The notes under the pieces are model-generated. The model searched no databases, had not been told where the DNA came from, and saw nothing but the letters and a program-made list of their open reading frames with translations. Shown one piece after another: positions 7,162 to 15,742 of a DNA stretch of 34,313 nucleotides (its first letter is position 1; each line of letters opens with the position of its first letter). Origin of the DNA: Saprospiraceae bacterium. Its GTDB lineage: Bacteria; Bacteroidota; Bacteroidia; Chitinophagales; Saprospiraceae. The stretch is taken from the NCBI GenBank assembly GCA_020630435.1, contig JAHDBJ010000024.1:41623-75935 (forward strand), written 5' to 3'. The translations under genes and the position numbers were made by a program.

Positions 7162-10100
7162 TTATATAGTAATTTTGGATTGGATTTGATCAAAAATAAC
7201 CTGTCCTATACCAGAAATATTCATTATTTCTTGAATAGAAGAGTAAGGTGTATTGTCAATAATAGTACCCGCCAGTTTCGGACCTATGTTTGGTAAAAAC
7301 ATTAATTCTTGTTCTGTAGCATTATTAATATTTATAGGATAGTCAGGTTCAGGAATCTTATCAACTACCTGATAAGCTTCAGGTCCAGATTGATCAACGT
7401 GGTTTAAGATTGTTTTATCTACATTTAAGGGACTACTAATGTGAGCTCTTGTACTAGGGTTTAGTTCTTGAATAGTTACATTCAGTCCATTAGGGACAAA
7501 TCGTTCTGCTGTAGCTATTTTCTTTTTAGTTTCAATATCTGGATCATTACTGTCTTGAGTACTGTTAACCCAACTAGGAATAGGTCTTCCATATATAGGT
7601 CGAACAACATAAAAGAATGCTCTAGGAGGATCTCCCCCTATAGTGTCTTTAATTTTACTTTCTGCATTTATTTCATGTTGAGCATTACCCGAACGAGATA
7701 AAGGTGTAAGGTTTGACCAATCTGTACCTGATCCGTGAAGTTGAGAACTAATCAAATGCCCTCGAACATAATATGTACTACCTCCATTCTTTCGCTGATC
7801 AAGTATCGAATACTTTTCTGTAGTTAAGCTATTATTTGTTTTAGTACCAGTAGTTTTTGAGGATAGATATTCTATTGTTCCAATTGTTCCAAAGCCTCCT
7901 TCGTTTACACCTCCATATACAGGAGGAGTAGATTCATGCACTTGATCAGCATCTTTCATAAGTTCCACGGTTAGTGGAGCAAGTATTGTCATTTTTGAAA
8001 TTATTTGTGCATTGAGTGTTGGATCTTCTTCTGTTTCTGAGTTTTTATTACTATTGGCAGACTGTATGAGCGAATCAATTTCGTTACTTGTTTGAATTGC
8101 TCGTTTTTTTACATCTTGCAGGTGTGGATTATCAGAAAAATCTTTCTCTCTAGTTATTCCGCTTATAAATAATTGATATGTCATAGGAGTACTTGCAAGC
8201 ATTAAGACTCCACTACCATTAATATTTTCAAAATAAAGTGTATGACCATGTCCATCTTCAGCTGTAAATACTTTCCGTAACCCTAACCATCCCATCACAG
8301 TATCCCTTACACTTCCAGCAGCGTCTCTTATGCCTCCAATTAGGGCAGAACCCTGCTCTATAATCCAATCCAATATTCTATCAATACCCGAATCAACAAT
8401 GGCTCGAAATCCGTCTATTACTTCTCGGATTTTACCTGACGGATCGCCAATTCCGATAAATCGGGCTAAAAATCCTAGAGCAACAGGTATTCCTCTTGCT
8501 AGTGTTTGTTCTACATAGTTGGCTGCTCCAGAAATATTTCCAGCAGCAATATTGGCAATTGAATCTACAATAGAATTGAGTACAGCCATAATCTGTTGAG
8601 CTCGCTCAATAAAGAACATAATTGTATTATAAATAGAGATAATAGATTGTATAATGGCACCAACAGGATTAAACATGGTCACTAATTTCGTCACAGCAGC
8701 TCCAACAACAGTTGTCATCAACCAGCTTTTGAGAGCATCAAAAGCCATATCTTTTAGGTTGCCCACATAATCAAGAAATTGTTGCCATAATGCACCAGGT
8801 CCTTCAGTTACTAGAGAACGAACAACCTCAAAAGTAGATTCCAATCGACCAACAGCTTCTTCTCCTATTCTATCCACAAGTTTAGCTCGCATATTATCAT
8901 AGGTAATACCCATGAGTTGTAGTCCAAAAGATAAGAATCCTTTAAAGTCCCAAGTTTCAGGAAGTGTAATTCCTGCTTCTGTTAATGTTCCAGTCAACCA
9001 TTCTATGATTCCTGTTTGTAGGTGTTCAAGAATGTTTCCAGCAAATTGTCCAAAACCTTGTTTTACAGAATCAATAAGGTTTCCTAAAAAGGCAACAGGA
9101 TCTTCAACAATTTGAATAAATGTTCCTTCTGCTTTATCCAACATTCCAAGTACTTGTTCACCTCCTACCATCCGCATGACTCCTTTGAATATAAATTCAA
9201 AGACTTTCTTACCTACATTAAAAGCGAAAGTGATAATGCGTTCAACAGGTTCTGCAAAGATGCCTACAATCCGAACAAATGCACCAATCGGATCAGCCAG
9301 ATCTTGAATACTGATGGAATCCCATGCTTGTTGGAAAAGTGCCTTTACACCACTCCAAGTAAGGTTGAGTAGAGCAATTTGTTCTTCGAGCCATACCATG
9401 CCATCTTGTATAGCACCAGATTCTTGTAGATTTTTAAACCGTTCTTCCCCTCCAGGAACAAGAGAAAGGAATCCTCTAATGAAATTTTCTGCGGTTCTTG
9501 GTACAGGTGTATCTGTAATCGGGTCTTTACCTAAAATAACAGTAATAAGTGGATAAACTGTGTTTTCTTCTTCTATATGCTCTTGAAGTTTTATTAGTAA
9601 GGAATCCTTAATCATCAAGAGCATTTGAGTACCTACATTTACAGCAAAATCAACAACTGCTTCAACGGGTTGAAGGACAGCATCAATAACTTTATCAATC
9701 GTTTCTCCGATATTGGTTACGCCTAAATCTTTTATTGCTGCTGTAATTTGAGTTGTAATAGCACTTAGGTTAAGGTTACTTTGTAAAACCTGCATTTCAA
9801 TATCCAACCAGGCACCAAGTTCTTCTAGTTTCCCTGATTCTTCCAATCTTGCTCTATAAATATCAGCAGCAGGCAAAAGTTCTAAAAACCCTTGAATAAG
9901 TTTTGCTCCTGTTCGTTTGATAGGAGCTCCTGTAATTATATCTTGTTGGATGATTGTACAAAAAAGATCATATCCTCGTTGATTGGAAGCCCAATCACCA
10001 ATTTCTTCAAAAAATTGTTCTTCTACCCATTCTATACCATCAGACACTAGATCTATAGCACCATCGACTAAACCTTCACCAATATAAAATTGTGTGGGTT

Positions 10101-10842
10101 GATTATTCAAAGAAAAATTGGGTATTGATTTTCTTTGAATAGTATTATTAGTTGTTTTAGAGTTATTAGAAGGATGTATATTAGTATCCTTCTTCAATTG
10201 AAAAGCAGCTGCTTTTCTTCCTATATCATCCGCCTCCTTCTCTAATCCCTTATCATCATTAACAGATATTCCTTTGGCTTGGGTAGTAGGTTTTACACGT
10301 CCTTGACTTTGTTGTACAACATGAGTAAATTCATGTCCAATTAATTCTTGACCTTGTTTGGTGTCTGGTTTAAATTGTCCAGGAGCAAAATGAACATCAT
10401 TTCCTTGTGTATAAGCTAATGCACCAATATCCTTAGCCTGTTGAGAATTTGTATGAATATTTACGTTCGAGAAATCATGTCCTAAGGTATTCTCCATCTT
10501 TGTTTGGACATAATGTGGTAATCCATTAGCTGAATTTAAACCTGAAGTTTTACCTTTTTTTAATTGATAGGGTGAATTTGAATCATTGTTATTAGAGGGG
10601 GGGGTATTACCATTACTACTATTGTCCTCTGGTGGTGTTTCTGTACCATCATTTGCAAATGAATATTGAGTTACCTTTTCTTGTGTAACTTCTTTCTCTT
10701 CATCCTCTTTTTGCTGAATGGGCGCAGTTGCATTAAGTTGAAAGGGTGGGGGAGTAATGGAGGTCTCTACACTTGCAGAGGTATTAGCAACGGCATTTGA
10801 ATGTTGCTGATGTTCTTCTGATATTTTGGGACGTTGAAGCAT
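7162..10842 (-). CDS. DUF4157 CIS effector with DNA/RNA non-specific endonuclease and HhH domains
   Basis: 1226 residues, the largest effector of the operon. In order: a leader-like start ending PPPFQLNAT (~1-40); a polar linker; DUF4157 at ~108-210 with HEFTH at 170-174; a long hydrophobic helical region (~250-870) with two ~135-residue repeats near 295 and 435 (an IxGFLxLxP and ExGxxxxxxxWL pattern, later an EPVE/QPVE then FAxNVG pattern); an [11 protein letters not shown] linker common in DUF4157 proteins; a DNA/RNA non-specific endonuclease domain with [20 protein letters not shown] (Arg1027-Gly-His1029) and AQHE (His1056); and a ComEA-like helix-hairpin-helix pair at ~1172-1226 ([22 protein letters not shown]). 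There is no signal peptide. The helical region may help translocation (inference). The SUKH gene downstream is the likely immunity gene. An 8-G tract (10597-10604) interrupts the linker. Confidence 0.9.
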   Translation of the reverse strand: MLQRPKISEEHQQHSNAVANTSASVETSITPPPFQLNATAPIQQKEDEEKEVTQEKVTQYSFANDGTETPPEDNSSNGNTPPSNNNDSNSPYQLKKGKTSGLNSANGLPHYVQTKMENTLGHDFSNVNIHTNSQQAKDIGALAYTQGNDVHFAPGQFKPDTKQGQELIGHEFTHVVQQSQGRVKPTTQAKGISVNDDKGLEKEADDIGRKAAAFQLKKDTNIHPSNNSKTTNNTIQRKSIPNFSLNNQPTQFYIGEGLVDGAIDLVSDGIEWVEEQFFEEIGDWASNQRGYDLFCTIIQQDIITGAPIKRTGAKLIQGFLELLPAADIYRARLEESGKLEELGAWLDIEMQVLQSNLNLSAITTQITAAIKDLGVTNIGETIDKVIDAVLQPVEAVVDFAVNVGTQMLLMIKDSLLIKLQEHIEEENTVYPLITVILGKDPITDTPVPRTAENFIRGFLSLVPGGEERFKNLQESGAIQDGMVWLEEQIALLNLTWSGVKALFQQAWDSISIQDLADPIGAFVRIVGIFAEPVERIITFAFNVGKKVFEFIFKGVMRMVGGEQVLGMLDKAEGTFIQIVEDPVAFLGNLIDSVKQGFGQFAGNILEHLQTGIIEWLTGTLTEAGITLPETWDFKGFLSFGLQLMGITYDNMRAKLVDRIGEEAVGRLESTFEVVRSLVTEGPGALWQQFLDYVGNLKDMAFDALKSWLMTTVVGAAVTKLVTMFNPVGAIIQSIISIYNTIMFFIERAQQIMAVLNSIVDSIANIAAGNISGAANYVEQTLARGIPVALGFLARFIGIGDPSGKIREVIDGFRAIVDSGIDRILDWIIEQGSALIGGIRDAAGSVRDTVMGWLGLRKVFTAEDGHGHTLYFENINGSGVLMLASTPMTYQLFISGITREKDFSDNPHLQDVKKRAIQTSNEIDSLIQSANSNKNSETEEDPTLNAQIISKMTILAPLTVELMKDADQVHESTPPVYGGVNEGGFGTIGTIEYLSSKTTGTKTNNSLTTEKYSILDQRKNGGSTYYVRGHLISSQLHGSGTDWSNLTPLSRSGNAQHEINAESKIKDTIGGDPPRAFFYVVRPIYGRPIPSWVNSTQDSNDPDIETKKKIATAERFVPNGLNVTIQELNPSTRAHISSPLNVDKTILNHVDQSGPEAYQVVDKIPEPDYPININNATEQELMFLPNIGPKLAGTIIDNTPYSSIQEIMNISGIGQVIFDQIQSKITI

Positions 10843-10929
10843 AGGGAATAGATGTTGCTTGAATGTACTAAAGTAAACATTTTACATAGAAATAAGAAAT
10901 ATATTATGAATTATTTGAAATATAAAATT

Positions 10930-11409
10930 TCAAATTTTACTTCTCCCGTAATAATCCCATTCTATGCCCACAGGAATTTCATGTTGTTGTACTGTTTTTG
11001 CTTCCTTTTCTTTGTATTTTATATACCTTTTTAAGAATTGCTTTCCGACAGCTTCTGCATATTGTTGTTTTTGAGTATTACTGACTGTCTTATTATTTTC
11101 TAGCACAAGTAGTCCTCCTGTATCCATTAATTTTTGTCCCAATAGTTCTAATTTAGAATTAAAATCTCGTTGGTCAGGAACTAGAAATTTTATATTTACA
11201 GCAGATGTATGTTTGAATTCTTTGGCAAGTCTTTGAAGATTAATCGCAATATTCATATTCATTACAACAATATAAAATATAGAAGTCTCCCCAGTAATTG
11301 CATACGCTCTTGCGATCTTTGCCATCATCCAATAATCAACCTTCATCCTTTTTGTTAGATCATCAGACATCGATAATTCTTTGAAAATAATACCAAATAT
11401 ATGTCTCAT
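10930..11409 (-). CDS. Hypothetical protein between the caspase-like and nuclease effectors
   Basis: 159 residues, unrecognised. The ATG at 11409 is chosen because an AAAGGAAG stretch precedes it at ribosome-binding distance; an internal Met at residue 14 is an alternative. The sequence is alpha/beta in appearance (YWMMAKIARAYAITGETS, then MNIAINLQRLAKEFK, and KLELLGQKLMDTGGLLVLEN), without signal peptide or obvious membrane segment. It lies two genes after the caspase-like effector and directly before the nuclease effector, in the slot used elsewhere in this operon for immunity genes. A cytosolic immunity protein against the caspase-like effector is therefore plausible, but only position supports it. 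Confidence 0.68.
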   Translation of the reverse strand: MRHIFGIIFKELSMSDDLTKRMKVDYWMMAKIARAYAITGETSIFYIVVMNMNIAINLQRLAKEFKHTSAVNIKFLVPDQRDFNSKLELLGQKLMDTGGLLVLENNKTVSNTQKQQYAEAVGKQFLKRYIKYKEKEAKTVQQHEIPVGIEWDYYGRSKI

Positions 11410-11410
11410 A

Positions 11411-11536
11411 TCATCTTCCTTTTTGTGTGATTTCTAGTATGATTTTTTTGATCAAAGGCTTTTTGATGCCCTTTTTCTTCTTCTTTTTGATAGGTTTATG
11501 AAACTTAAGTGGTTTTGAATATGTGTAGTGGGGCAT
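11411..11536 (-). CDS. Possible 41-residue basic peptide gene
   Basis: A short frame runs from the ATG at 11536 to a TGA at 11411-11413. It starts 10 bp after the stop of the caspase-like effector and ends 1 bp before the ATG at 11409. The peptide begins MPHYTYSKPLKFHKPIKKK and is dominated by Lys, Ile and Pro. The exact packing between its two neighbours favours a real, translationally coupled gene. Against it stand its length and its low complexity, which AT-rich DNA produces easily. Confidence 0.4.
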   Translation of the reverse strand: MPHYTYSKPLKFHKPIKKKKKKGIKKPLIKKIILEITQKGR

Positions 11537-11546
11537 AAAAGTTGTT

Positions 11547-13361
11547 TTATTTCAATTTTCCAATGATTTTATATTCGCCCTTGCCTTTACCTTTAAAGGT
11601 ATCGTTTATATCATTGAAGGGGTATTTCCAATCTATATGCTTTTGTTTGTGTTTAATAAATCCAACATCTTGGGCAAAAACACGAACCGATCTAGGATCA
11701 AATTTTTTATTGAATAGATCCAAAACTGGAAACGTTAATTCTTTTGTGGTTTTTCCTGATGATATATCTTGTATTTTAGAATGAATGGTTTTGCCGTTTG
11801 GGTTACCTTTAACAGAAACCTTTAATTCTTCATCACCAATCCCCCAATCTGCCTGTTTGACCACCTTGACTTTTATACTTAATTTAGGATTTCTTCTTTT
11901 ACGAATAGCCGCTCTTATTTTTTTAATGACTAAAGGAGGAGCATTCGCTTTTGTAGCTGCAATTAAGGCATTAAAAGCAACCTTATCAGAGGGATAAAAA
12001 TTTTCATAGACTCCTAGTGGTGATTCTTTGTATTTTTTAGGTTCGGTTACAGAACTATTATTAAAAACCTTTGTATAGGCCTTTCCATATTTAGGAACAA
12101 AGCCTTTGCCTTCTTTCCGAGGTGTTTTATTTCCTTTTGTATTTTCCTCCCACTTTTTAATATGTTTGGTGGAGCCACCTCCTATGACAGGAGATTTACC
12201 TTTATTGTACACCCAGATAGATTTAAGATTGGGGAACTTTGTTTTACAATAATCAATATATTCATGTGTTCGACAAGCAGAAAACATGATATGTTTGACT
12301 TGACTCGCTGCTTTAGGAAAAACCTTAGTTAGAACATCCATTACTTTTCGAATATCCAAACGTCCATTTTCATCATCCCCTTCCATCTCGCTTTTTTCAG
12401 CTATTGTATTATCGTAAGAATGTCCCTTTTCATAATGATGACCAGAAAAAACCAATCGCTGAAGTGAAATTTCTGATTTTTCAGCTTGTTGAAATAATTG
12501 CACCAATTTGATAACTTGTTCTCTATAACTTTTATCAATCCCTTTTAATAGGTAAAAAATGTCTTTAAATTTATAGGGATTATATATTTTGAGATGCTGC
12601 GTAATGTAAGCGGCAAGTTTATCTTGTGTATCAAAAAGTCGTTCTTTTTGGTCATTATCTATTGCTCCAATTACATTGTCTTTACTGCGTTTTTTAAGTT
12701 CTTTTTGTTCTAGTTTTGCTTTAGGATTAAGCCCAAGAAATCCAATTGTATTTTTCTTATCTTTTTTATGTTGAATGGTTTTTGAAGATGCAATATTGGT
12801 CAATTTCTTGGAAGGGTTTGAGTTTTGAGTATTATTCACTACTTTCTTTCCCATATCGTCTGCCTCTTTTTCTAAACCTTTATCATCATTGACTGGTATT
12901 CCTTTCGTTTGGGTTGTTGCCTGTACACGTCCTTGACTTTGCTGTACTACATGGGCTAATTCATGTCCAATCAATTCTTGTCCTTGTTTGGTCTTGGGTT
13001 GAAATTGATTAGGGGCAAAGTGAACATCATTCCCTTGTGTGTAGGCAAGTGCGCCCACCTCTTTAGCCTTAGATGAATTGGTATGATACTTTACATTTGA
13101 AAAATCATGTCCTAGGGTATTTTCCATTTTAGTCTGGACATTCTTAGGAAGGTTATCGTTGTTGGTTTTATCTTCTTCTGACAAGCCCTGTCCTGTTTTC
13201 AGTTGGATTTTTTCATCCTCTTTTAAAATGGAATCACTTTTCAACTGTAGAGCAGGAGCTTGTAAAGCTACTCCTTCTGTATGATTACGAATGGTGTCGG
13301 CATTGTTTCGTTTGAAATCATGTTGTTGAGATCTTTTAGGGATTTGTTTTTTGGTTTTCAT
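11547..13361 (-). CDS. DUF4157 CIS effector with caspase-like (His-Cys) protease core
   Basis: 604 residues. Residues 1-43 form the shared leader (MKTKKQ at the start, [15 protein letters not shown] at the end). DUF4157 spans ~71-177 with HELAH at 133-137. The core has [11 protein letters not shown] (His308/His309) and [12 protein letters not shown] (Cys363); a Ser-Gly-His strand followed ~55 residues later by a hydrophobic strand ending in Ala-Cys is the caspase/gingipain/CHAT (clan CD) active-site pattern, so a cysteine peptidase acting on proteins is the best guess. The C-terminal ~150 residues (helical YENFYP-AP part, then a beta-rich ADW domain from ~494) match the end of the amidase effector. 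No signal peptide. Two small genes follow it. The core could be inactive, since only a motif is seen. Confidence 0.85.
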   Translation of the reverse strand: MKTKKQIPKRSQQHDFKRNNADTIRNHTEGVALQAPALQLKSDSILKEDEKIQLKTGQGLSEEDKTNNDNLPKNVQTKMENTLGHDFSNVKYHTNSSKAKEVGALAYTQGNDVHFAPNQFQPKTKQGQELIGHELAHVVQQSQGRVQATTQTKGIPVNDDKGLEKEADDMGKKVVNNTQNSNPSKKLTNIASSKTIQHKKDKKNTIGFLGLNPKAKLEQKELKKRSKDNVIGAIDNDQKERLFDTQDKLAAYITQHLKIYNPYKFKDIFYLLKGIDKSYREQVIKLVQLFQQAEKSEISLQRLVFSGHHYEKGHSYDNTIAEKSEMEGDDENGRLDIRKVMDVLTKVFPKAASQVKHIMFSACRTHEYIDYCKTKFPNLKSIWVYNKGKSPVIGGGSTKHIKKWEENTKGNKTPRKEGKGFVPKYGKAYTKVFNNSSVTEPKKYKESPLGVYENFYPSDKVAFNALIAATKANAPPLVIKKIRAAIRKRRNPKLSIKVKVVKQADWGIGDEELKVSVKGNPNGKTIHSKIQDISSGKTTKELTFPVLDLFNKKFDPRSVRVFAQDVGFIKHKQKHIDWKYPFNDINDTFKGKGKGEYKIIGKLK

Positions 13362-13402
13362 TTGATAAACTAGTTGGTTAAGATCATAAGCATTTTTCTA
13401 AC

Positions 13403-13999
13403 TTATTTAATTTCAACTCCCTTAAAAGTTGAATTATTGATAATTTTTCGTGTTTCATGTAAAAGTTGATCCGCATTTATCCCAAATAAAAAAGTAGCTT
13501 TATATTTATGTTGAATCATATTAATATATTGTTCAAATATTTTTTGTTCTTCTAAGTTTGTAGGTTTAGATTGTAAAAATAACTTTCCATCATTAGGAAG
13601 ACCTTCTTCAATGTAAATAATGGCTTTATATGGTTTTAATTGTTGATTTTTTGTTAAATAAATTTGCTTTCTTGCTCCCCACTTCGAAGCATTATCTTGT
13701 CCTTTATATGACCAAAGAGTATAAAAAATAATTGAATCTCGATTTGTAGAAACAATCATTTTTCCTTTTTCAACTTCCTGATAGTGACTGTCTTCAAAAG
13801 ATTTATAAATAGGATGAGATAGTAAATATTTATTGTTGCGGTATAATTCCAACTTCTTATATTTTGAACCTCCAATATTATTTTTTTCATAAATATATTT
13901 TAATATATATTCATTTTCTTTTATAAAGAAAGATTGTTTCTGAGCGAAAATTGTAAAGGGAATCAATACATAAATTATATTACAAATATATTTTAACAT
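13403..13999 (-). CDS. Secreted protein, putative immunity partner of the amidase effector
   Basis: 198 residues from the ATG at 13999. This start is chosen because MLKYICNIIYVLIPFTIFAQ is a good signal peptide; the frame extends upstream to 14074, but that would place 25 odd residues before it. The start overlaps the amidase stop by 20 bp, suggesting translational coupling. The mature protein (~178 residues) is beta-rich with many Tyr and Lys; I do not recognise the family. Export to the periplasm is what protection against a peptidoglycan amidase would need. The pairing is inference from coupling and location. Confidence 0.78.
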   Translation of the reverse strand: MLKYICNIIYVLIPFTIFAQKQSFFIKENEYILKYIYEKNNIGGSKYKKLELYRNNKYLLSHPIYKSFEDSHYQEVEKGKMIVSTNRDSIIFYTLWSYKGQDNASKWGARKQIYLTKNQQLKPYKAIIYIEEGLPNDGKLFLQSKPTNLEEQKIFEQYINMIQHKYKATFLFGINADQLLHETRKIINNSTFKGVEIK

Positions 14000-15359
14000 T
14001 ATTTTTTGAATTTCTAAACGATAGACCTTCAATATTAACAAGTGGAGACCACTCGAAGTTATATAAAGTATCATTAAAGAAAGGATCTATTTCTTTTATT
14101 AAAATTTGAGTTTTGGCTTTTGAGTCAAAATCTAAAGTATTTTTTATTAAATGTAATGGAAAAGAAAATGTATGTGATTCTCCATTATTTAAATGGATAC
14201 ATTCTGATTCTTGTCCATTTATTACAACTTTAATATCTTCAGCGGACCAATCTGTTGAATTTGTAATATTAATATCAATATAAAATTCTCTATTATTCAA
14301 TAAATATTGTCGAATTGTATGATTCTTATAGTCTCCTAACATTCTATACATTCCTGTACTTTCTTTCGAATCTGGTCTTAAATGATGTATAAGATCTTTT
14401 GTAGTCATATTAGGAGCATCATTTATTAAATTAATCAATCGAATAGCTCTTTGACTTATTCCATAGAATTCTTGATAAAATGCTTCAGCACTCATTAATT
14501 TTTCAGCTTTTTCAGAAAGAAGTTTTTTTTGTGCATCTACTTGATTCCAAAAGTATGGATTTAAAGTTTGCAACTTTTTTAAATTGATATTATATAGATT
14601 TATGGTATTCAAGAATTCTAATGTATTTTCTCCCTCTCCTAATTTTTTAGGTGCTATATGTTCATGTGCAACAAATTGTGCCTTAGGATAATCTTGGAGC
14701 ATATTTTGTTGTAATTCATAAGCTGCTTTTTTTTGTAGGTGGTTAATATCTGTATATATTACATAACTATTATTTTTCATTTTGTTTAATAAATCTTTAT
14801 TAGAAAGATTCATTAATTCTTGTTTAAAATTTGGTGCTAAATTTAATACTTTTATTTCATTACGAAGTTTTGTCATTCCTTCATCATCATCACTATTTTT
14901 TGGTCTTGTTTCCAATGTTATGTAATCATTTACAAATTCAATTCCTAAGGAACGAGTATTTATATTTTTATATTGATTTAAAGTATGATTTTTTTGATTT
15001 TGCCATTTATGTCCTGCATGCCAATTTTGCTCCTCTAAATTATTTGCATTATAAATAATACCATCTTTATCAACTTCTAAGTGTGCATTTAAACTATGGA
15101 TTAAATTACTACCTCCTGTGCTATGTAACACGATATAATCAACTCTATCAAGTTCTTTATTTCCAGCTCTATTAGCACCAAAATCATAATTTTCAACATC
15201 TGTATAATCATTTAATATCGTGTCGTTCCAAGGAACTTGTAGTGGTTTAGGTTCACTCTTTAGTTGTAAAGGAGGAGGTTGAATACTTACACCTGTGTGA
15301 TTTTGTGCTATTAAATTATGATTTTGGATTATTGGCAGATACTGTTTTTCTTGTTTCAT
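13980..15359 (-). CDS. CIS effector with N-acetylmuramoyl-L-alanine amidase (Amidase_2) domain
   Basis: 459 residues. A short form of the shared leader is at 1-36 (MKQEKQ at the start, GVSIQPPPLQLKSE at the end), with no DUF4157 module. The Amidase_2/PGRP-like domain covers ~45-255: YIVLHSTGG (His79, zinc ligand), NWHAGHKW (His114, His117), RSLGIEFVN, and FVAHEHIAPKKLGEG (His232). The Asp normally found in the AmpD-type KxDPG motif is not seen; Glu242 is nearby. Such enzymes cut the lactyl amide between MurNAc and L-Ala, so the target would be bacterial cell wall. The C-terminal ~165 residues match the end of the caspase-like effector, with a beta-rich TDW domain at ~358-459. No signal peptide. 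The secreted protein gene downstream is coupled to it. Confidence 0.88.
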   Translation of the reverse strand: MKQEKQYLPIIQNHNLIAQNHTGVSIQPPPLQLKSEPKPLQVPWNDTILNDYTDVENYDFGANRAGNKELDRVDYIVLHSTGGSNLIHSLNAHLEVDKDGIIYNANNLEEQNWHAGHKWQNQKNHTLNQYKNINTRSLGIEFVNDYITLETRPKNSDDDEGMTKLRNEIKVLNLAPNFKQELMNLSNKDLLNKMKNNSYVIYTDINHLQKKAAYELQQNMLQDYPKAQFVAHEHIAPKKLGEGENTLEFLNTINLYNINLKKLQTLNPYFWNQVDAQKKLLSEKAEKLMSAEAFYQEFYGISQRAIRLINLINDAPNMTTKDLIHHLRPDSKESTGMYRMLGDYKNHTIRQYLLNNREFYIDINITNSTDWSAEDIKVVINGQESECIHLNNGESHTFSFPLHLIKNTLDFDSKAKTQILIKEIDPFFNDTLYNFEWSPLVNIEGLSFRNSKNNVKIYL

Positions 15360-15377
15360 ACTTAGTAAGATATTATA

Positions 15378-15725
15378 TCAACCTCTTTCTATATAAAAAG
15401 ATGTAAGCATATTTTGTTCATATTTTATTATAAGATATTCATAGTCAACCCCATAAGGTGACTTTCCAAGTGAGTAATACTCTTTTCCATTTTTTATAAA
15501 ATCTGCATCACCAAGAAGTTCTAGAACTGTCTCTTTTTTCATACCATTTTTTAGAACTTTATTCTTTAAATGACTTACTACATTAGCTCGGTATAATTCT
15601 TTTTGTTTTTTTGATACTATAGTAGATTTCCAAGACTCGGAATCAAATTTTTTTTTATTTTTTACTAAAAAATAAAAGATTATTCCAAGAATTAATGCTC
15701 CAAAAACTAAATATTTATATACCAT
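15378..15725 (-). CDS. Membrane-anchored BamE/SmpA-like small protein, putative immunity protein
   Basis: 115 residues. One N-terminal membrane segment (YLVFGALILGIIFYFLV, residues ~5-21) is followed by a basic stretch and a C-terminal domain. That domain looks like the BamE/SmpA fold: GMKKETVLELLGDADF (the Gly-Met-x-x-x-x-V-x-x-x-LG turn), then a YYSLGKSP strand and YEYLIIKYEQNMLTSFYIE. The gene begins 17 bp after the stop of the DUF6973-like effector and ends 18 bp before the amidase start. Its position and membrane anchoring suggest an immunity protein whose domain faces the periplasm. The fold call is tentative and the role is inference. Confidence 0.72.
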   Translation of the reverse strand: MVYKYLVFGALILGIIFYFLVKNKKKFDSESWKSTIVSKKQKELYRANVVSHLKNKVLKNGMKKETVLELLGDADFIKNGKEYYSLGKSPYGVDYEYLIIKYEQNMLTSFYIERG

Positions 15726-15742
15726 TTAATCTTAATTATAAA

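Noticed and set aside
8330-9556. + strand frames opposite the nuclease effector
   Set aside because: They lie fully inside a 1226-residue gene with clear domains and show no protein-like pattern.
10913-10935. 9-bp hairpin (ATTTGAAAT / ATTTCAAAT) at the end of the 159-residue gene
   Set aside because: A/T-dominated stem without a T-run on the - strand side; not convincing as terminator.
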